A DNA stretch of 64,000 nt, from NCBI GenBank assembly GCA_003211275.1, contig QCTE01000001.1:1-64000 (forward strand). The letters are read 5' to 3'. How positions within the stretch are numbered: the first letter of the stretch is position 1; each line of letters begins with the position of its first letter. Source of the stretch: Synechococcus sp. AG-673-A03 (GTDB lineage: Bacteria; Cyanobacteriota; Cyanobacteriia; PCC-6307; Cyanobiaceae). The notes below the pieces were generated by a model. The model was not told the origin of the DNA, searched no databases, and was given only the letters and a program-made list of their open reading frames with translations. A program made the translations under genes and the position numbers. Shown piece by piece: positions 37,568 through 46,508 of the stretch.

Positions 37568-38068
37568 TCAGGACGCTTTGGGCAGATCATGCTCGCTGAC
37601 AGGTGTCAGCCAGCGGCGCAGTCGTTGAGGACCGGCCGCTGGAACCGGGCGAAGACTCGGGGCCGGTGTGGCGGGACTGAGCTCAGGCTCCACTACGCGA
37701 CCCACGTCATCCAGACAGTTTTTCAACAACGCGCTGAAACGATTCACCCCAGGACTCGGGGGCTCAGATTCCACAGCTGATGTTGCTTCGGGTTTGGCCT
37801 CAGGTGCATCAGGCGCTGCACTCGATTCAGGCGAAGCGATCGGAGCAACCTCAGCCACTGGCTGTGCCATGGATGGTGGCGAACAGTCTTCAGAAGCCAG
37901 CAAACCTTCCGGCAGGGAGTCGACACCGAAGCGATGAACCCACTGCTGTTCCAATCGGGTCAACAACAGTTGATCGTCCTGTTGCAGCGCCTGTTCAATC
38001 AATTGCTGAAGGCTGATCTGACGAGGGTCCTGATGCTGGTAAGGGGAATGGTTCACGGAATCAGGCAA
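37568..38068 (-). CDS. Hypothetical protein with acidic Pro/Ala-rich middle
   Basis: 166 residues. The N-terminal 55 residues (ISLQQLIEQALQQDDQLLL, LEQQWVHRFGVDSLPEGL) look folded and helical; the middle (60-110) is rich in Pro, Ala, Glu and Ser (PEAKPEATSAVESEPPSP) and is probably disordered; the C-terminus has FSALLKNCLDDVGRVVEPEL and RRWLTPVSEHDL. It lies between the ABC permease and nanE and overlaps the permease end by 8 bp. Function unknown. Confidence 0.65.
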   Translation of the reverse strand: MPDSVNHSPYQHQDPRQISLQQLIEQALQQDDQLLLTRLEQQWVHRFGVDSLPEGLLASEDCSPPSMAQPVAEVAPIASPESSAAPDAPEAKPEATSAVESEPPSPGVNRFSALLKNCLDDVGRVVEPELSPATPAPSLRPVPAAGPQRLRRWLTPVSEHDLPKAS

Positions 38069-38918
38069 GCTTGCGATTGAGCAGAGGGCGGATCAGGAGG
38101 AACAAGGCGGCCGTCAGCAGCGTCAACACCAGAAGGCAGGTGGTGCCGGTAACGGATCCGTAAGGCGCTTCCAAGAGAACCGATGACAGATCAAGCGGGC
38201 CGGCATAAGCGGCACGAATGGGTTCAATCGCGAAGGTAAGGGGATTTAGCGATGCAAGCCAGCCCAGCCAGGGAGGCATGAAACTCAGAGGGGCCAATGC
38301 CGTGCTCGCGAACAGCAGGGGCAGGTTGGCCACAAAGATCACCGCAATCAGTTCGATGTGACCCGGCAGGGCAAAGGCCAGTCCGAGACTCAATGCTGTG
38401 ACTGCGAACACCAGCAACAGCAACGTGACCATCACCAGCAGCAAACCAGCTGCGCCTGGCCACCCATAACCGAGCAGAGATGCCGTGAGCATGATCGCCA
38501 GGCTCTGCACAAGACTCAACGTCGTGATGTAGATGACAGAAGCCAGAACAATCGAACTGCGACTGCGCAGCGGAGCGACCAAAAGACGGTTCAGAAAGCC
38601 GAATTCACGGTCGAACATCACTGGAAGCCCTGCATTGAGCGCAGCACTGAACGCGGTGAACACAATCACCCCCGCTCCGAGAAAACGCCCATAGCTCATG
38701 CCTCCCGGCAGCAGTCCCTCGGGTGCACGTGAGAACAGAGCTCCAAACAGAACCAGCCAGATCAATGGCTGGAGCACACCGGCCACCAACGTGGATGGCC
38801 GCCGTTGCAGCTGAAGGAACAGACGTCGTGTGAGAGCGAAGGTTTCCTGCAGAAGCTCGGCAATCGCCGAGCCGTTGTCGGAGTTGGAGGGATTTGTACC
38901 GAGGGCAGGACTGGTCAT
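38061..38918 (-). CDS. ABC-2 type transporter permease
   Basis: 285 residues from the ATG at 38918. Six hydrophobic segments arranged as in the DrrB/NodJ class, with PLIWLVLFGALFSRAPEGLL at the first helix, FDREFGFLNRLLVAPLRSRS (the conserved ABC-2 loop), and FLPPWLG-like MPPWLGWLASLNPLTFAIEP. It pairs with the ATPase directly upstream, 37 bp away. Substrate unknown; export of a lipid, drug-like or surface molecule is the usual role. Confidence 0.92.
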   Translation of the reverse strand: MTSPALGTNPSNSDNGSAIAELLQETFALTRRLFLQLQRRPSTLVAGVLQPLIWLVLFGALFSRAPEGLLPGGMSYGRFLGAGVIVFTAFSAALNAGLPVMFDREFGFLNRLLVAPLRSRSSIVLASVIYITTLSLVQSLAIMLTASLLGYGWPGAAGLLLVMVTLLLLVFAVTALSLGLAFALPGHIELIAVIFVANLPLLFASTALAPLSFMPPWLGWLASLNPLTFAIEPIRAAYAGPLDLSSVLLEAPYGSVTGTTCLLVLTLLTAALFLLIRPLLNRKLA

Positions 38919-38955
38919 TGACAAGATGGAAACTGAAAGAACATCGGGGGAGGCA

Positions 38956-39969
38956 TCAACGCATCGACTGGCGTCGCTCCTGCTTGGGATCGCGCTGACC
39001 GGCCACGGCAAGCTCGGCATCCATCAGCGTGCGTCCCGTGGCCTGCAGATACACATCGTCGAGGCTGGGACGACTCTGTGACAGGGAGAACACTTCAAAA
39101 GCCTCGCTCGCCAGGCGTTGCTTCAGCGCTGCAAGGACATGCTCACCATCGACAACGAGATTGAGTGAATAACCCTGAGCGCGATTAATCACGATCCGTC
39201 TCACGCCGTCCACCACTTCGAGAAGTTGACGAACGCGTTCCGCTTCCGGCTGATCACTGAATTCGCGCACTCTCAGAGTCACCCGATCTCCACCGAGCTC
39301 ACGTTTGAGGGCTTCTGGAGCACCCTCTGCAATCACACGACCGGCATCGATGATCGCCATCCGATCAGCAAGTGCTTCCACTTCCTCGAGATAATGACTG
39401 CTCAGTAGGATCGTGGTTCCCTGATCGCGAAGGTCTCGAAGCACCTCCCAGATCACAGCGCGACTTTCGATATCGAGACCGACCGTCGGCTCATCCAGAA
39501 CAAGCAGCTGCGGTTGATGGAGCAATCCGGAAGCAAGATCCAGGCGACGTCGCATGCCGCCGGAGTAGGTGCCGCAGCGACGGTCGATCCAGTCACCCAT
39601 CGACATCCGATCCACCAGTTGATCAATCCGGTGATTCCGATCCTGTCGCGGCAGATGGTAGAGATCACCCTGGAGTGCAAGGAGTTCGCGGCCAGTGAGG
39701 ATCTTGTCAATCGCCACCTCCTGAGCCACGTACCCCATCAGTTGACGCACTGTTCGAGGTTCCTGAAGCGCATCAACCCCAGCAACAACGACACGTCCTT
39801 GATCCGGGGCAAGCAGTGTGGCCAGGATGCGCAGTGCGGTGGTCTTTCCAGCTCCATTCGGCCCCAACAATCCGTAAAGGCAACCTGAGGGAACCGACAG
39901 GCTGAGTCCACTCAGAGCCGAAACGGTCCCATAGGACTTTTCCAGTTGATCCAGCTCAAGCAGTGACAT
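38956..39969 (-). CDS. ABC transporter ATP-binding protein (DrrA-like)
   Basis: 337 residues from the ATG at 39969. Walker A LLGPNGAGKTTALRILAT, Q-loop LMGYVAQEVAIDKILTG, signature YSGGMRRRLDLASGL, Walker B LLVLDEPTVGLDIESR and switch His LLSSHYLEEVEALAD. The C-terminal extension of about 100 residues (DRVTLRVREFSDQPEA) is as in DrrA-type daunorubicin resistance ATPases. It lies 28 bp downstream of ctaB on the same strand. Confidence 0.94.
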   Translation of the reverse strand: MSLLELDQLEKSYGTVSALSGLSLSVPSGCLYGLLGPNGAGKTTALRILATLLAPDQGRVVVAGVDALQEPRTVRQLMGYVAQEVAIDKILTGRELLALQGDLYHLPRQDRNHRIDQLVDRMSMGDWIDRRCGTYSGGMRRRLDLASGLLHQPQLLVLDEPTVGLDIESRAVIWEVLRDLRDQGTTILLSSHYLEEVEALADRMAIIDAGRVIAEGAPEALKRELGGDRVTLRVREFSDQPEAERVRQLLEVVDGVRRIVINRAQGYSLNLVVDGEHVLAALKQRLASEAFEVFSLSQSRPSLDDVYLQATGRTLMDAELAVAGQRDPKQERRQSMR

Positions 39970-39997
39970 CCCGCCCACAGAAACAAGCGTTTGAAAT

Positions 39998-41005
39998 CTA
40001 GGAAGCAATCCCAGGGAATCCTGCACTCAGCGTCATCAACCATCCCCTGAGCTGAAGATCGAACAGGGAAGCAGCAGGAAGACGGCTGATGATCAGCAAG
40101 AGGCAGATCCCGAAGAGATAAAGAATCGACCAACGAAACAGCCCTTTGGCTCGATCAATGCTGTCAGGCTCTTCCCCGAGTTTGCCGATCATCTGGAGCA
40201 AACGTCCGTTGAAAGGAAGCAGCAGCAGGCCATAGAACAGTCCTCCCTCCGGCAGTGCCCAGATCCCGAGCATGCTGATCAACACCGTGGCCCAGCCATA
40301 ACGGCGAATGGCGCGAGCAGTCACCACGGGCCCCTTCACCACAGGCAGCATGGGAATGCCGACGGCTCGGTAGTCATCACGCAGAAGCAGGGCCAAAGCC
40401 CAGAAATGTGCCGGCGTCCAAACCATCACGAGCGCGAAGAGCCACCAGCCACTCAGCCCCACATGTCCGGTGGCTGCCGCTGCACCCACCAGAGGAGGGA
40501 TGGCACCAGCCACACCGCCAACAACGATGTTCTGGGGTGTCCTTGGCTTGAGCAGTGCTGTGTAGAGCAAGACATAGCTGCAGAGCCCAAGCAACGACAG
40601 CCCGGCGGCGAGACAGTTCACACCACTGACCAGCAATGTTGCCGCCGCCAGGGTGCAGGAGATTGCACCGATAAAAGCGGCTGTTGGCGACAGTCGACCC
40701 GAGGGCAGCGCACGGCCGCTGGTGCGCTGCATGCGGCCATCAAGTTCCTGCTCCCACAGACAGTTGAGGACTCCTGCGGCTGCTGCCGCAAGAGCACCTC
40801 CACCAAGCGTGCAGGCCAGCCGCGGAGAGGAGAGTGGCCAGCCCTCGGTCAAGGCCATGCCCCCGAGTGTCGTGGCCAACAACAGAGGAATCAGTCGCGG
40901 CTTGGCCACCTCAAGCCAGGGAGGAAGCTTGACGCGCTTACGCGATGGAACAACCTGTTCGCGCGTGATTGGAGCCGAGGGTGCAGCTGTGGTGGAACTA
41001 GCCAT
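39998..41005 (-). CDS. ctaB: Protohaem IX farnesyltransferase (haem O synthase)
   Basis: Adds a farnesyl chain to haem B for haem O, the precursor of haem A. 335 residues, with about nine hydrophobic segments. UbiA-fold motifs: [20 protein letters not shown] (NxxxD region) and [18 protein letters not shown]. The first 40 residues are a hydrophilic extension. It overlaps the ctaA end by 8 bp, and cooperates with it to supply haem A for the oxidase encoded by the divergent ctaCDE genes. Confidence 0.95.
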   Translation of the reverse strand: MASSTTAAPSAPITREQVVPSRKRVKLPPWLEVAKPRLIPLLLATTLGGMALTEGWPLSSPRLACTLGGGALAAAAAGVLNCLWEQELDGRMQRTSGRALPSGRLSPTAAFIGAISCTLAAATLLVSGVNCLAAGLSLLGLCSYVLLYTALLKPRTPQNIVVGGVAGAIPPLVGAAAATGHVGLSGWWLFALVMVWTPAHFWALALLLRDDYRAVGIPMLPVVKGPVVTARAIRRYGWATVLISMLGIWALPEGGLFYGLLLLPFNGRLLQMIGKLGEEPDSIDRAKGLFRWSILYLFGICLLLIISRLPAASLFDLQLRGWLMTLSAGFPGIAS

Positions 41006-41927
41006 GACAGGCCTCCAGGGCAGAAGAGTCGAGAACGACGGGAAGTGGATCTGAGGAAGCTGGTTGACGCCTGCAGGTCAGCCCAGCGAGAACGGCAACC
41101 AGAAGACAAGCCACGAGCTGATGAGCCACGGTCACTGCGGGCTGTGAAAGGCCAAGACGCAGCGTTGTGACACCAAGGCCGATCTGCGTGCCCACCAGCA
41201 AAGGAGCCGTCAGCAGAAGCGGCCACTGCTCTCGCCCCCAGGGCCCACTGAACAAGGCCACCAGCACGAACAGCAGCACACAGAGAGCAGCCGGCGTGGC
41301 CGAGGCACGATGCCAAGACAGCCATTGACAAGACTGACCGGCCTCAAGACAGCGCTGTGAGGCCCAGGACGTGGCCATGCCAGCACCCAGAAGGCACTGA
41401 GCTGAAACCGCCAGCACACTGAATGAACCAAGAACGATCCACCAGCGAGGGGCCGCGATGGACTGGGGAGATGCGAGAAGAGTCTGGGTCAGACCACTGA
41501 CCGTGATCACCAGCATGAGAGCCAAGGCCAGATGAGCCGTGACCACCCCGGATGGCAACAGCTTCAACACCGTGAGCGCTCCAAGACCTCCCTGCAGCAC
41601 AACCATCAACACCAGAAGCCCGCTGAGCGGCAGCAACCATCCGGGCAGGTCGCGGCGGTACCACCACACGACTGACATCTGCACAAGTAGTGCCACGCCG
41701 ACAACAAAGGCATCGAGACGGTGAAACCATTCAAGGAAGACCTGGACGTTCATCTGACGACCAGGCAACAAACTGCCGTAACACAGAGGCCAATCCGGGC
41801 AGGCAAGACCTGCCTCCATGACCCTCGTCGCTCCGCCGATCACCACCAGAGCCACAATGGCCACCACAAGATGGGCAGCCAACTGAGCCAGGCGGAGACG
41901 AATCGGATTGAGAGTCGATGCAGTCAA
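40998..41927 (-). CDS. ctaA: Haem A synthase
   Basis: COX15/CtaA monooxygenase that oxidises haem O to haem A; membrane protein with about eight helices. 309 residues. Visible: [20 protein letters not shown] (conserved loop, with a Cys pair), [11 protein letters not shown] (haem-ligand His), [36 protein letters not shown] and [11 protein letters not shown]. It heads the minus-strand run and faces ctaC across a 231-bp intergenic region. Confidence 0.94.
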   Translation of the reverse strand: MTASTLNPIRLRLAQLAAHLVVAIVALVVIGGATRVMEAGLACPDWPLCYGSLLPGRQMNVQVFLEWFHRLDAFVVGVALLVQMSVVWWYRRDLPGWLLPLSGLLVLMVVLQGGLGALTVLKLLPSGVVTAHLALALMLVITVSGLTQTLLASPQSIAAPRWWIVLGSFSVLAVSAQCLLGAGMATSWASQRCLEAGQSCQWLSWHRASATPAALCVLLFVLVALFSGPWGREQWPLLLTAPLLVGTQIGLGVTTLRLGLSQPAVTVAHQLVACLLVAVLAGLTCRRQPASSDPLPVVLDSSALEACHG

Positions 41928-41966
41928 CGCAAACTCCTTAATGGAGATGGTGATCCACGGAACGTA

Positions 41967-41986
41967 GCCGTCTGAATCAGAACGGC
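41967..41986. repeat. Imperfect inverted repeat upstream of ctaA
   Basis: Arms GCCGTCTGA and TCAGAACGGC flank a central A; the right arm carries one extra A. It lies about 40 bp before the ctaA start on the minus strand and, if transcribed, could form a hairpin in the ctaA leader. A regulatory role is only possible. Confidence 0.35.
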
Positions 41987-42089
41987 ACGATGTGTAGCCG
42001 ACTGCAACATCTTCAATCTCAGACTTGATGCGACTTTGCTGACAAGAGAGCCCTTGAACTCAGAAAAACCGAAGGATTTTCAGGCTTGC

Positions 42090-42117
42090 TTAACAATCAA
42101 CGCGTGGTGATTATTAA
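42090..42117. promoter_or_regulatory. Candidate operator between ctaA and ctaC
   Basis: Inverted repeat TTAACAATCA-N8-TGATTATTAA, 10-bp arms with one mismatch and the spacer ACGCGTGG. It lies about 40 bp upstream of ctaC and 160 bp upstream of ctaA, inside a 231-bp divergent intergenic region. The dyad symmetry and spacing suit a dimeric DNA-binding regulator. It does not match the NtcA consensus (GTA-N8-TAC). No known site is claimed. Confidence 0.5.
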
Positions 42118-42158
42118 CCAACCTCCATAGCCTGAAGAGACACAAATTGAGGTTCGGG

Positions 42159-42983
42159 GTGCCCATCCCCTCAGCAATACTCACCCTGGTCTTAGGAATG
42201 CTCCTCGTCCTCGGGGGGCTGTGGATCGGTCAGAACATCAACCTTCTTCCAGTTGATGCCAGTGCCAACGCTCCGATCTACGACGAGTTGTTTCGCGTTT
42301 TGTTCAGCATCGGCACAATCCTTTTCGTAGGAATAGTCGGATTAATTCTTTTCAGCCTTGTGCGTTTCCGTCGCCGCCCCGGACAGCTCGGCGATGGATT
42401 GGCTTTGGAGGGAAATCTTCCACTCGAAGTGTTCTGGACTGCAGTGCCGGCAATCGTTGTTCTCTTCGTTGGTCTCTACAGCTACGACATCTACGAACGC
42501 ATGGGAGGGATGGTTCCACTCGGACATGGCAACCATGGTTCGGAGACGGTGGCTGATCAGCGCGTCTGGGGGGGCATCGGCTCGACGCAAGATTCCCAGA
42601 CAGCCACGACTGCGGGGATCCCACCCTTTCCCATCGAGGTGACAGCGATGCAGTTCGCATTCCTCTTCCATTACCCCGATGGTGACTTCATTTCCGGAGA
42701 AATGCATGTCCCTGTCGACCGGCCGGTTTCACTTCGGATGGAGGCCAAGGACGTTATTCATGCCTTCTGGATTCCGGAATTCCGCCTGAAGCAGGACGTG
42801 ATCCCCGGACAGCCGACCGTGCTCGACTTCACTCCAACCCGCACGGGCAGTTACTCGATCGTGTGCGCAGAGCTCTGCGGTCCATACCACGGAGGCATGC
42901 GCTCAAGCGTCGTGGTCGACAGCGCCGATGACTTCGACACCTGGCTCCAGTCCAACCGAAAGCTCCCCGCTGCTGAAGCATGA
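42159..42983 (+). CDS. ctaC: Cytochrome c oxidase subunit II
   Basis: About 274 residues from a GTG at 42159, with GAGG 6 bp upstream; a TTG at 42147 is the alternative. Two N-terminal helices (LVLGMLLVLGGLWIGQNINL and FSIGTILFVGIVGLILFSLV) are followed by the CuA domain, with the ligands in DVIHAFWIPEF (His) and CAELCGPYHGGM (C-x3-C, H, M). The lumenal/periplasmic side accepts electrons from cytochrome c6 or plastocyanin. The end overlaps ctaD by ATGA. Confidence 0.94.
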   Translation: MPIPSAILTLVLGMLLVLGGLWIGQNINLLPVDASANAPIYDELFRVLFSIGTILFVGIVGLILFSLVRFRRRPGQLGDGLALEGNLPLEVFWTAVPAIVVLFVGLYSYDIYERMGGMVPLGHGNHGSETVADQRVWGGIGSTQDSQTATTAGIPPFPIEVTAMQFAFLFHYPDGDFISGEMHVPVDRPVSLRMEAKDVIHAFWIPEFRLKQDVIPGQPTVLDFTPTRTGSYSIVCAELCGPYHGGMRSSVVVDSADDFDTWLQSNRKLPAAEA

Positions 42984-44650
42984 CGATCACAGCTCCCCAA
43001 AAAACAGCGCCTGCGTCACCTTCTCTGCAGCCAACGGGATGGCTTCGCTATCTGAGCTTCAGCGTCGACCACAAGGTGATCGGCCTGCAATATCTCGTTT
43101 GCGGATTTGCCTTCTATCTGATTGGTGGCGCCATGGCGGGCGCGATCCGAACCGAACTATTGAGTCCGGTTTCAGACTTCATGGCCAGGGATGTCTACAA
43201 CCAGATCCTTACCCTGCACGGGACGGTGATGATCTTTCTCTGGATCGTTCCAGTGGTCAACGGGGCCTTCGGAAATTATCTGATTCCCTTCTATGTGGGT
43301 GCCAGGGATATGGCATACCCCAGACTGAATGCGGTTGCTTTCTGGCTCATTCCTCCAGCAGGACTGATGCTCATCAGCAGCTATTTCATCACGGGCGCTG
43401 CCCAGTCGGGCTGGACAGCCTATCCACCGCTCAGCATCACAACGCCTGCCACCGGTCAAATCATCTGGATTCTGAGTGTTCTGCTTCTGGGTGGAAGTTC
43501 AATCTTCGGCGGCATTAATTTCATCGCCACAATTCTCAAGCTCAGGCGTCCTGGGCTGAAGCTGATGCAGCTTCCGATGTACTGCTGGGCGATGCTTGGG
43601 ACCAGCATCCTCGTGGTTCTCTCCACCCCAGTTCTAGCCGGCACACTCATTATGTTGAGCTTCGATATTGTTGCTCATACGGGTTTTTTCAATCCTGGAA
43701 TGGGAGGAAATGTTGTCGTTTACCAACACCTTTTCTGGTTTTATTCTCACCCAGCGGTTTACATCATGGTGCTGCCTGCCTTTGGCCTGGTGAGCGAAAT
43801 CCTTCCGGTTCACTGCCGAAAGCCTCTGTTCGGATATACAACGATGGTGTATTCGATCATGGCCATCGTTGTTCTTGGATTGGTGGTGTGGGCTCACCAC
43901 ATGTTCACCAGTGGGACTCCACCCTGGATGCGTCTGTTCTTCACGATTGCGACAGCCTTCATCGCGGTTCCAACCGGAATCAAATTCTTCAATTGGCTGG
44001 CAACACTCTGGGGAGGTCGAATCAGTTTGAACAGTGCTGTGCTGTTTTCCTGTGGCTTCATTGTGAACTTCGTGCTCGGAGGAATCACTGGTGTCGCGCT
44101 CGCACAGGTTCCGTTTGACGTTCACGTTCATGACACCTACTTCGTTGTTGCCCATTTCCACTACATCGTCTACGGAGGCTCGGTGTTTGTGATTTTCGCT
44201 TCGATCTATCACTGGTACCCCAAAATCATCGGACGCATGCTCGATGAGCATCTCGGCCGTTTGCATTTTCTGCTGACCTTCGTTGGTTTCAACCTCTGCT
44301 TTGCTCCCCAGCACTGGCTTGGCCTCAACGGCATGCCTCGACGGGTTGCCGAATACGACCCGCAGTTTGAGCTCGTCAATCAGATCAGTAGCGCAGGAGC
44401 ACTGTTGATGGCCATCAGCACCCTTCCTTTCCTCTGGAATGTGATCGCCAGTGCCTTTTTCGGTGCCATCGCAGGCGATAACCCCTGGAGAGCACTCACT
44501 CCTGAGTGGCTGACTTCATCACCACCACCGGTTGAAAACTGGAAAGGAGATCCCCCTCTGGTGACCCATCCCTACGGCTACGGCACCCCCGCCGACGAAA
44601 TCGATCTGAACTCCGCCAGCGGGAGTGATCTTTGGAGAAGCGGTCAATGA
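42980..44650 (+). CDS. ctaD: Cytochrome c oxidase subunit I
   Basis: Catalytic haem-copper subunit of the aa3-type respiratory oxidase. 556 residues, twelve helices. The marks are HGTVMIFLWIVPVVNGAFGN, QHLFWFYSHPAVYIMVLPAF (CuB and haem ligands), WAHHMFTSGTPPWMRLFFTI, and DTYFVVAHFHYIVYGGSVF (two His). Tight ATGA junctions with ctaC and ctaE indicate one transcript. Located in thylakoid and/or cytoplasmic membranes in cyanobacteria. Confidence 0.98.
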   Translation: MTITAPQKTAPASPSLQPTGWLRYLSFSVDHKVIGLQYLVCGFAFYLIGGAMAGAIRTELLSPVSDFMARDVYNQILTLHGTVMIFLWIVPVVNGAFGNYLIPFYVGARDMAYPRLNAVAFWLIPPAGLMLISSYFITGAAQSGWTAYPPLSITTPATGQIIWILSVLLLGGSSIFGGINFIATILKLRRPGLKLMQLPMYCWAMLGTSILVVLSTPVLAGTLIMLSFDIVAHTGFFNPGMGGNVVVYQHLFWFYSHPAVYIMVLPAFGLVSEILPVHCRKPLFGYTTMVYSIMAIVVLGLVVWAHHMFTSGTPPWMRLFFTIATAFIAVPTGIKFFNWLATLWGGRISLNSAVLFSCGFIVNFVLGGITGVALAQVPFDVHVHDTYFVVAHFHYIVYGGSVFVIFASIYHWYPKIIGRMLDEHLGRLHFLLTFVGFNLCFAPQHWLGLNGMPRRVAEYDPQFELVNQISSAGALLMAISTLPFLWNVIASAFFGAIAGDNPWRALTPEWLTSSPPPVENWKGDPPLVTHPYGYGTPADEIDLNSASGSDLWRSGQ

Positions 44651-45261
44651 CATCACTCACTCCTCAAAACGCTCAGCTCGATCACATTGATGATCACGGA
44701 GCAGAGCACGGAGCTGAACATCCTGATCACCGCATGTTTGGCCTGGCCGCCTTCCTGGTGGCTGATGCCATGACCTTCGCAGGCTTCTTCGCCGCTTATC
44801 TCACCTTCAAGGCAGTCAATCCGTTGATGCCAGGTGCGATTTATGAGCTTGAACTGCCGCTGCCAACACTCAACACCATTCTGCTGCTGGTGAGCAGTGC
44901 AACCTTTCACCGCGCTGGCGTGAATCTGCGCAGACAGAACAACGAACGCTGCCGGCTTTGGCTGATGCTGACTGCTGGTCTCGGCCTGGCCTTTCTCGCC
45001 AGCCAGATGGTGGAGTACTTCACCTTGCCCTTCGGCCTCACGGACAATCTCTACGCCAGCACCTTTTATGCCCTCACGGGCTTCCACGGTCTGCATGTCA
45101 CCCTGGGGACCCTGATGATTCTGATTGTGTGGTGGCAATGCCGCACACCTTCAGGTCGTGTCAGCGCCAGCAATCATTTTCCGCTCGAGGCCGCCGAGCT
45201 CTACTGGCATTTCGTGGATGGAATCTGGGTCATTCTTTTTGTGATTCTGTACCTGATCTAA
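44647..45261 (+). CDS. ctaE: Cytochrome c oxidase subunit III
   Basis: 204 residues from the ATG at 44647, which overlaps the ctaD stop. Five membrane segments, with FGLAAFLVADAMTFAGFFAA, TFHRAGVNLRRQ, FYALTGFHGLHVTLGTLMI and YWHFVDGIWVILFVILYLI. This is the shorter bacterial subunit III. A cyAbrB gene starts 95 bp after the stop on the same strand. Confidence 0.95.
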   Translation: MTSLTPQNAQLDHIDDHGAEHGAEHPDHRMFGLAAFLVADAMTFAGFFAAYLTFKAVNPLMPGAIYELELPLPTLNTILLLVSSATFHRAGVNLRRQNNERCRLWLMLTAGLGLAFLASQMVEYFTLPFGLTDNLYASTFYALTGFHGLHVTLGTLMILIVWWQCRTPSGRVSASNHFPLEAAELYWHFVDGIWVILFVILYLI

Positions 45262-45356
45262 CGAGCATCGAGATCGAATCAAGTGAAAGAACTTCGACGG
45301 AATCCTTGCCCGGGTTGCAGTCTGGAGTCAGAATTGATGTGTCTTTTCCGATAGAC

Positions 45357-45713
45357 ATGCTGGTTGGAGAGGAATTACTGAACAAGGCGCGAGCTCTCAG
45401 CAACCGCCCTGAAGATGAAATCGCCCGAGGCTGCGGTTATGTCGGCCCTAGTGGCCGCCTGATGCGCAAAAGTTTTTACAGAGCCCTGGTGGAAGCCAAG
45501 GGGTACAAACTTCCCTCCAGCAATGGTGGTTCAGGCGGGGGCAGCCGAGGACGTCAGGCCGAGTTCCGTACGCGCGTTCATGGCAACGGCAATCTTCTGA
45601 TCGGCCATGCCTACACCAAACGCCTTGATCTTGTTCCTGGCCAGGAATTCAAGATTGAGCTGAACAAGGATTCGGGCACGATCACACTTCTGCCGCTTGC
45701 CGAATCGAGCTGA
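45357..45713 (+). CDS. cyAbrB-type DNA-binding regulator
   Basis: 118 residues from the ATG at 45357. The N-terminal LVGEELLNKARALSNRPEDE, IARGCGYVGPSGRLMRKSF and YRALVEAKGYKL is the cyanobacterial AbrB (cyAbrB) signature, and the C-terminal RGRQAEFRTRVHGNGNLLIG, AYTKRLDLVPGQEFKIELN carries the SpoVT-like domain. The family works as a global regulator of carbon, nitrogen and other genes. Its position directly behind ctaCDE is notable; it may be read from the same transcript. Confidence 0.92.
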   Translation: MLVGEELLNKARALSNRPEDEIARGCGYVGPSGRLMRKSFYRALVEAKGYKLPSSNGGSGGGSRGRQAEFRTRVHGNGNLLIGHAYTKRLDLVPGQEFKIELNKDSGTITLLPLAESS

Positions 45714-45747
45714 CTGACGAATCTCTGACTGAACAGTCTGGGATTCT

Positions 45748-45786
45748 TCACCCAAGGGGATCACCCAAAGCCTTCACCCAAGGAGA
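45748..45786. repeat. Tandem repeat, three 13-bp units
   Basis: Three consecutive 13-bp units beginning TCACCCAA at 45748, 45761 and 45774 (TCACCCAAGGGGA, TCACCCAAAGCCT, TCACCCAAGGAGA). The core TCACCCAA is exact in all three. They lie between the cyAbrB stop and the convergent hdeD-like gene. Confidence 0.85.
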
Positions 45787-45844
45787 CAGCGATCAGCTGC
45801 TCCTTGGATTTGATGTTTCGGGCTGTTGTCTCAGGCTGTTTTAT

Positions 45845-46435
45845 TCAAGCGATGGCAGGAGGATCCTGGCCTTCATCGATGCTGGAACTGAACGCAATCA
45901 GCTCGATTCCGCTGAACAGGAAGCTGATGCCGACCAGCGTTCCGAGCACCCAGAGCAGACCCCAGAACTTAAGGGTGACGATCAGCAAGCCCAGGATGAA
46001 GGTGATGACGCCGTTGGCAATCGCCCATCCAGCGCCGGCCTGACCGCTGTTGGCCAGTCCGTTGAAGAAGGCCACGACGCCCTCGACAAGGAAGACGATG
46101 CCGATGGCCAAAGCGAACGCAGCCACTTGCTCTGCGGCTTCACCCGGATCACGGAAGTTACTGATCATCGAGGCGCCGGCCACGATGAACAGCGTGGACA
46201 CCACCAAACGCCAGAAGCAAATCCAACGCCCCATCCGACCGGAACGAGCAAGGTTGCTGATCCAGCCGACCACACCGCCGACGAGAAACAGCACGGCAAT
46301 CACGCCTGTGGTCCAGAACGAAGCGATGACAGGGAAAATCAGGGCCAGGACGCCCAAGACAATCAGAAGAATGCCCTCTGCGATCGAGAAGGCTTTGAAG
46401 GTGCCCAGGGATTCGGAGCGGTCCTCGGAATTCAT
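45845..46435 (-). CDS. HdeD/DUF308 family membrane protein
   Basis: 196 residues from the ATG at 46435 (NSEDRSESLGTFKAFSIAEG); the frame upstream is not like the family. Six hydrophobic helices in three pairs, with FLVGGVVGWISNLARSGRMG, FLVEGVVAFFNGLANSGQAG and LIVTLKFWGLLWVLGTLVGI, the DUF308 repeat pattern. HdeD proteins are linked to acid or stress resistance in enterobacteria; in cyanobacteria the role is unknown. Converges on the cyAbrB gene. Confidence 0.88.
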   Translation of the reverse strand: MNSEDRSESLGTFKAFSIAEGILLIVLGVLALIFPVIASFWTTGVIAVLFLVGGVVGWISNLARSGRMGRWICFWRLVVSTLFIVAGASMISNFRDPGEAAEQVAAFALAIGIVFLVEGVVAFFNGLANSGQAGAGWAIANGVITFILGLLIVTLKFWGLLWVLGTLVGISFLFSGIELIAFSSSIDEGQDPPAIA

Positions 46436-46508
46436 GAACAGTTCAGAGTGAACAACATCCGAAAGGTATTGAGACCTCTGAAATCCCGCCATGGTTTGTG
46501 GACTCCGG

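Noticed and set aside
43634-44314. 226-codon frame antisense to ctaD
   Set aside because: Shadow frame of a strongly conserved gene.
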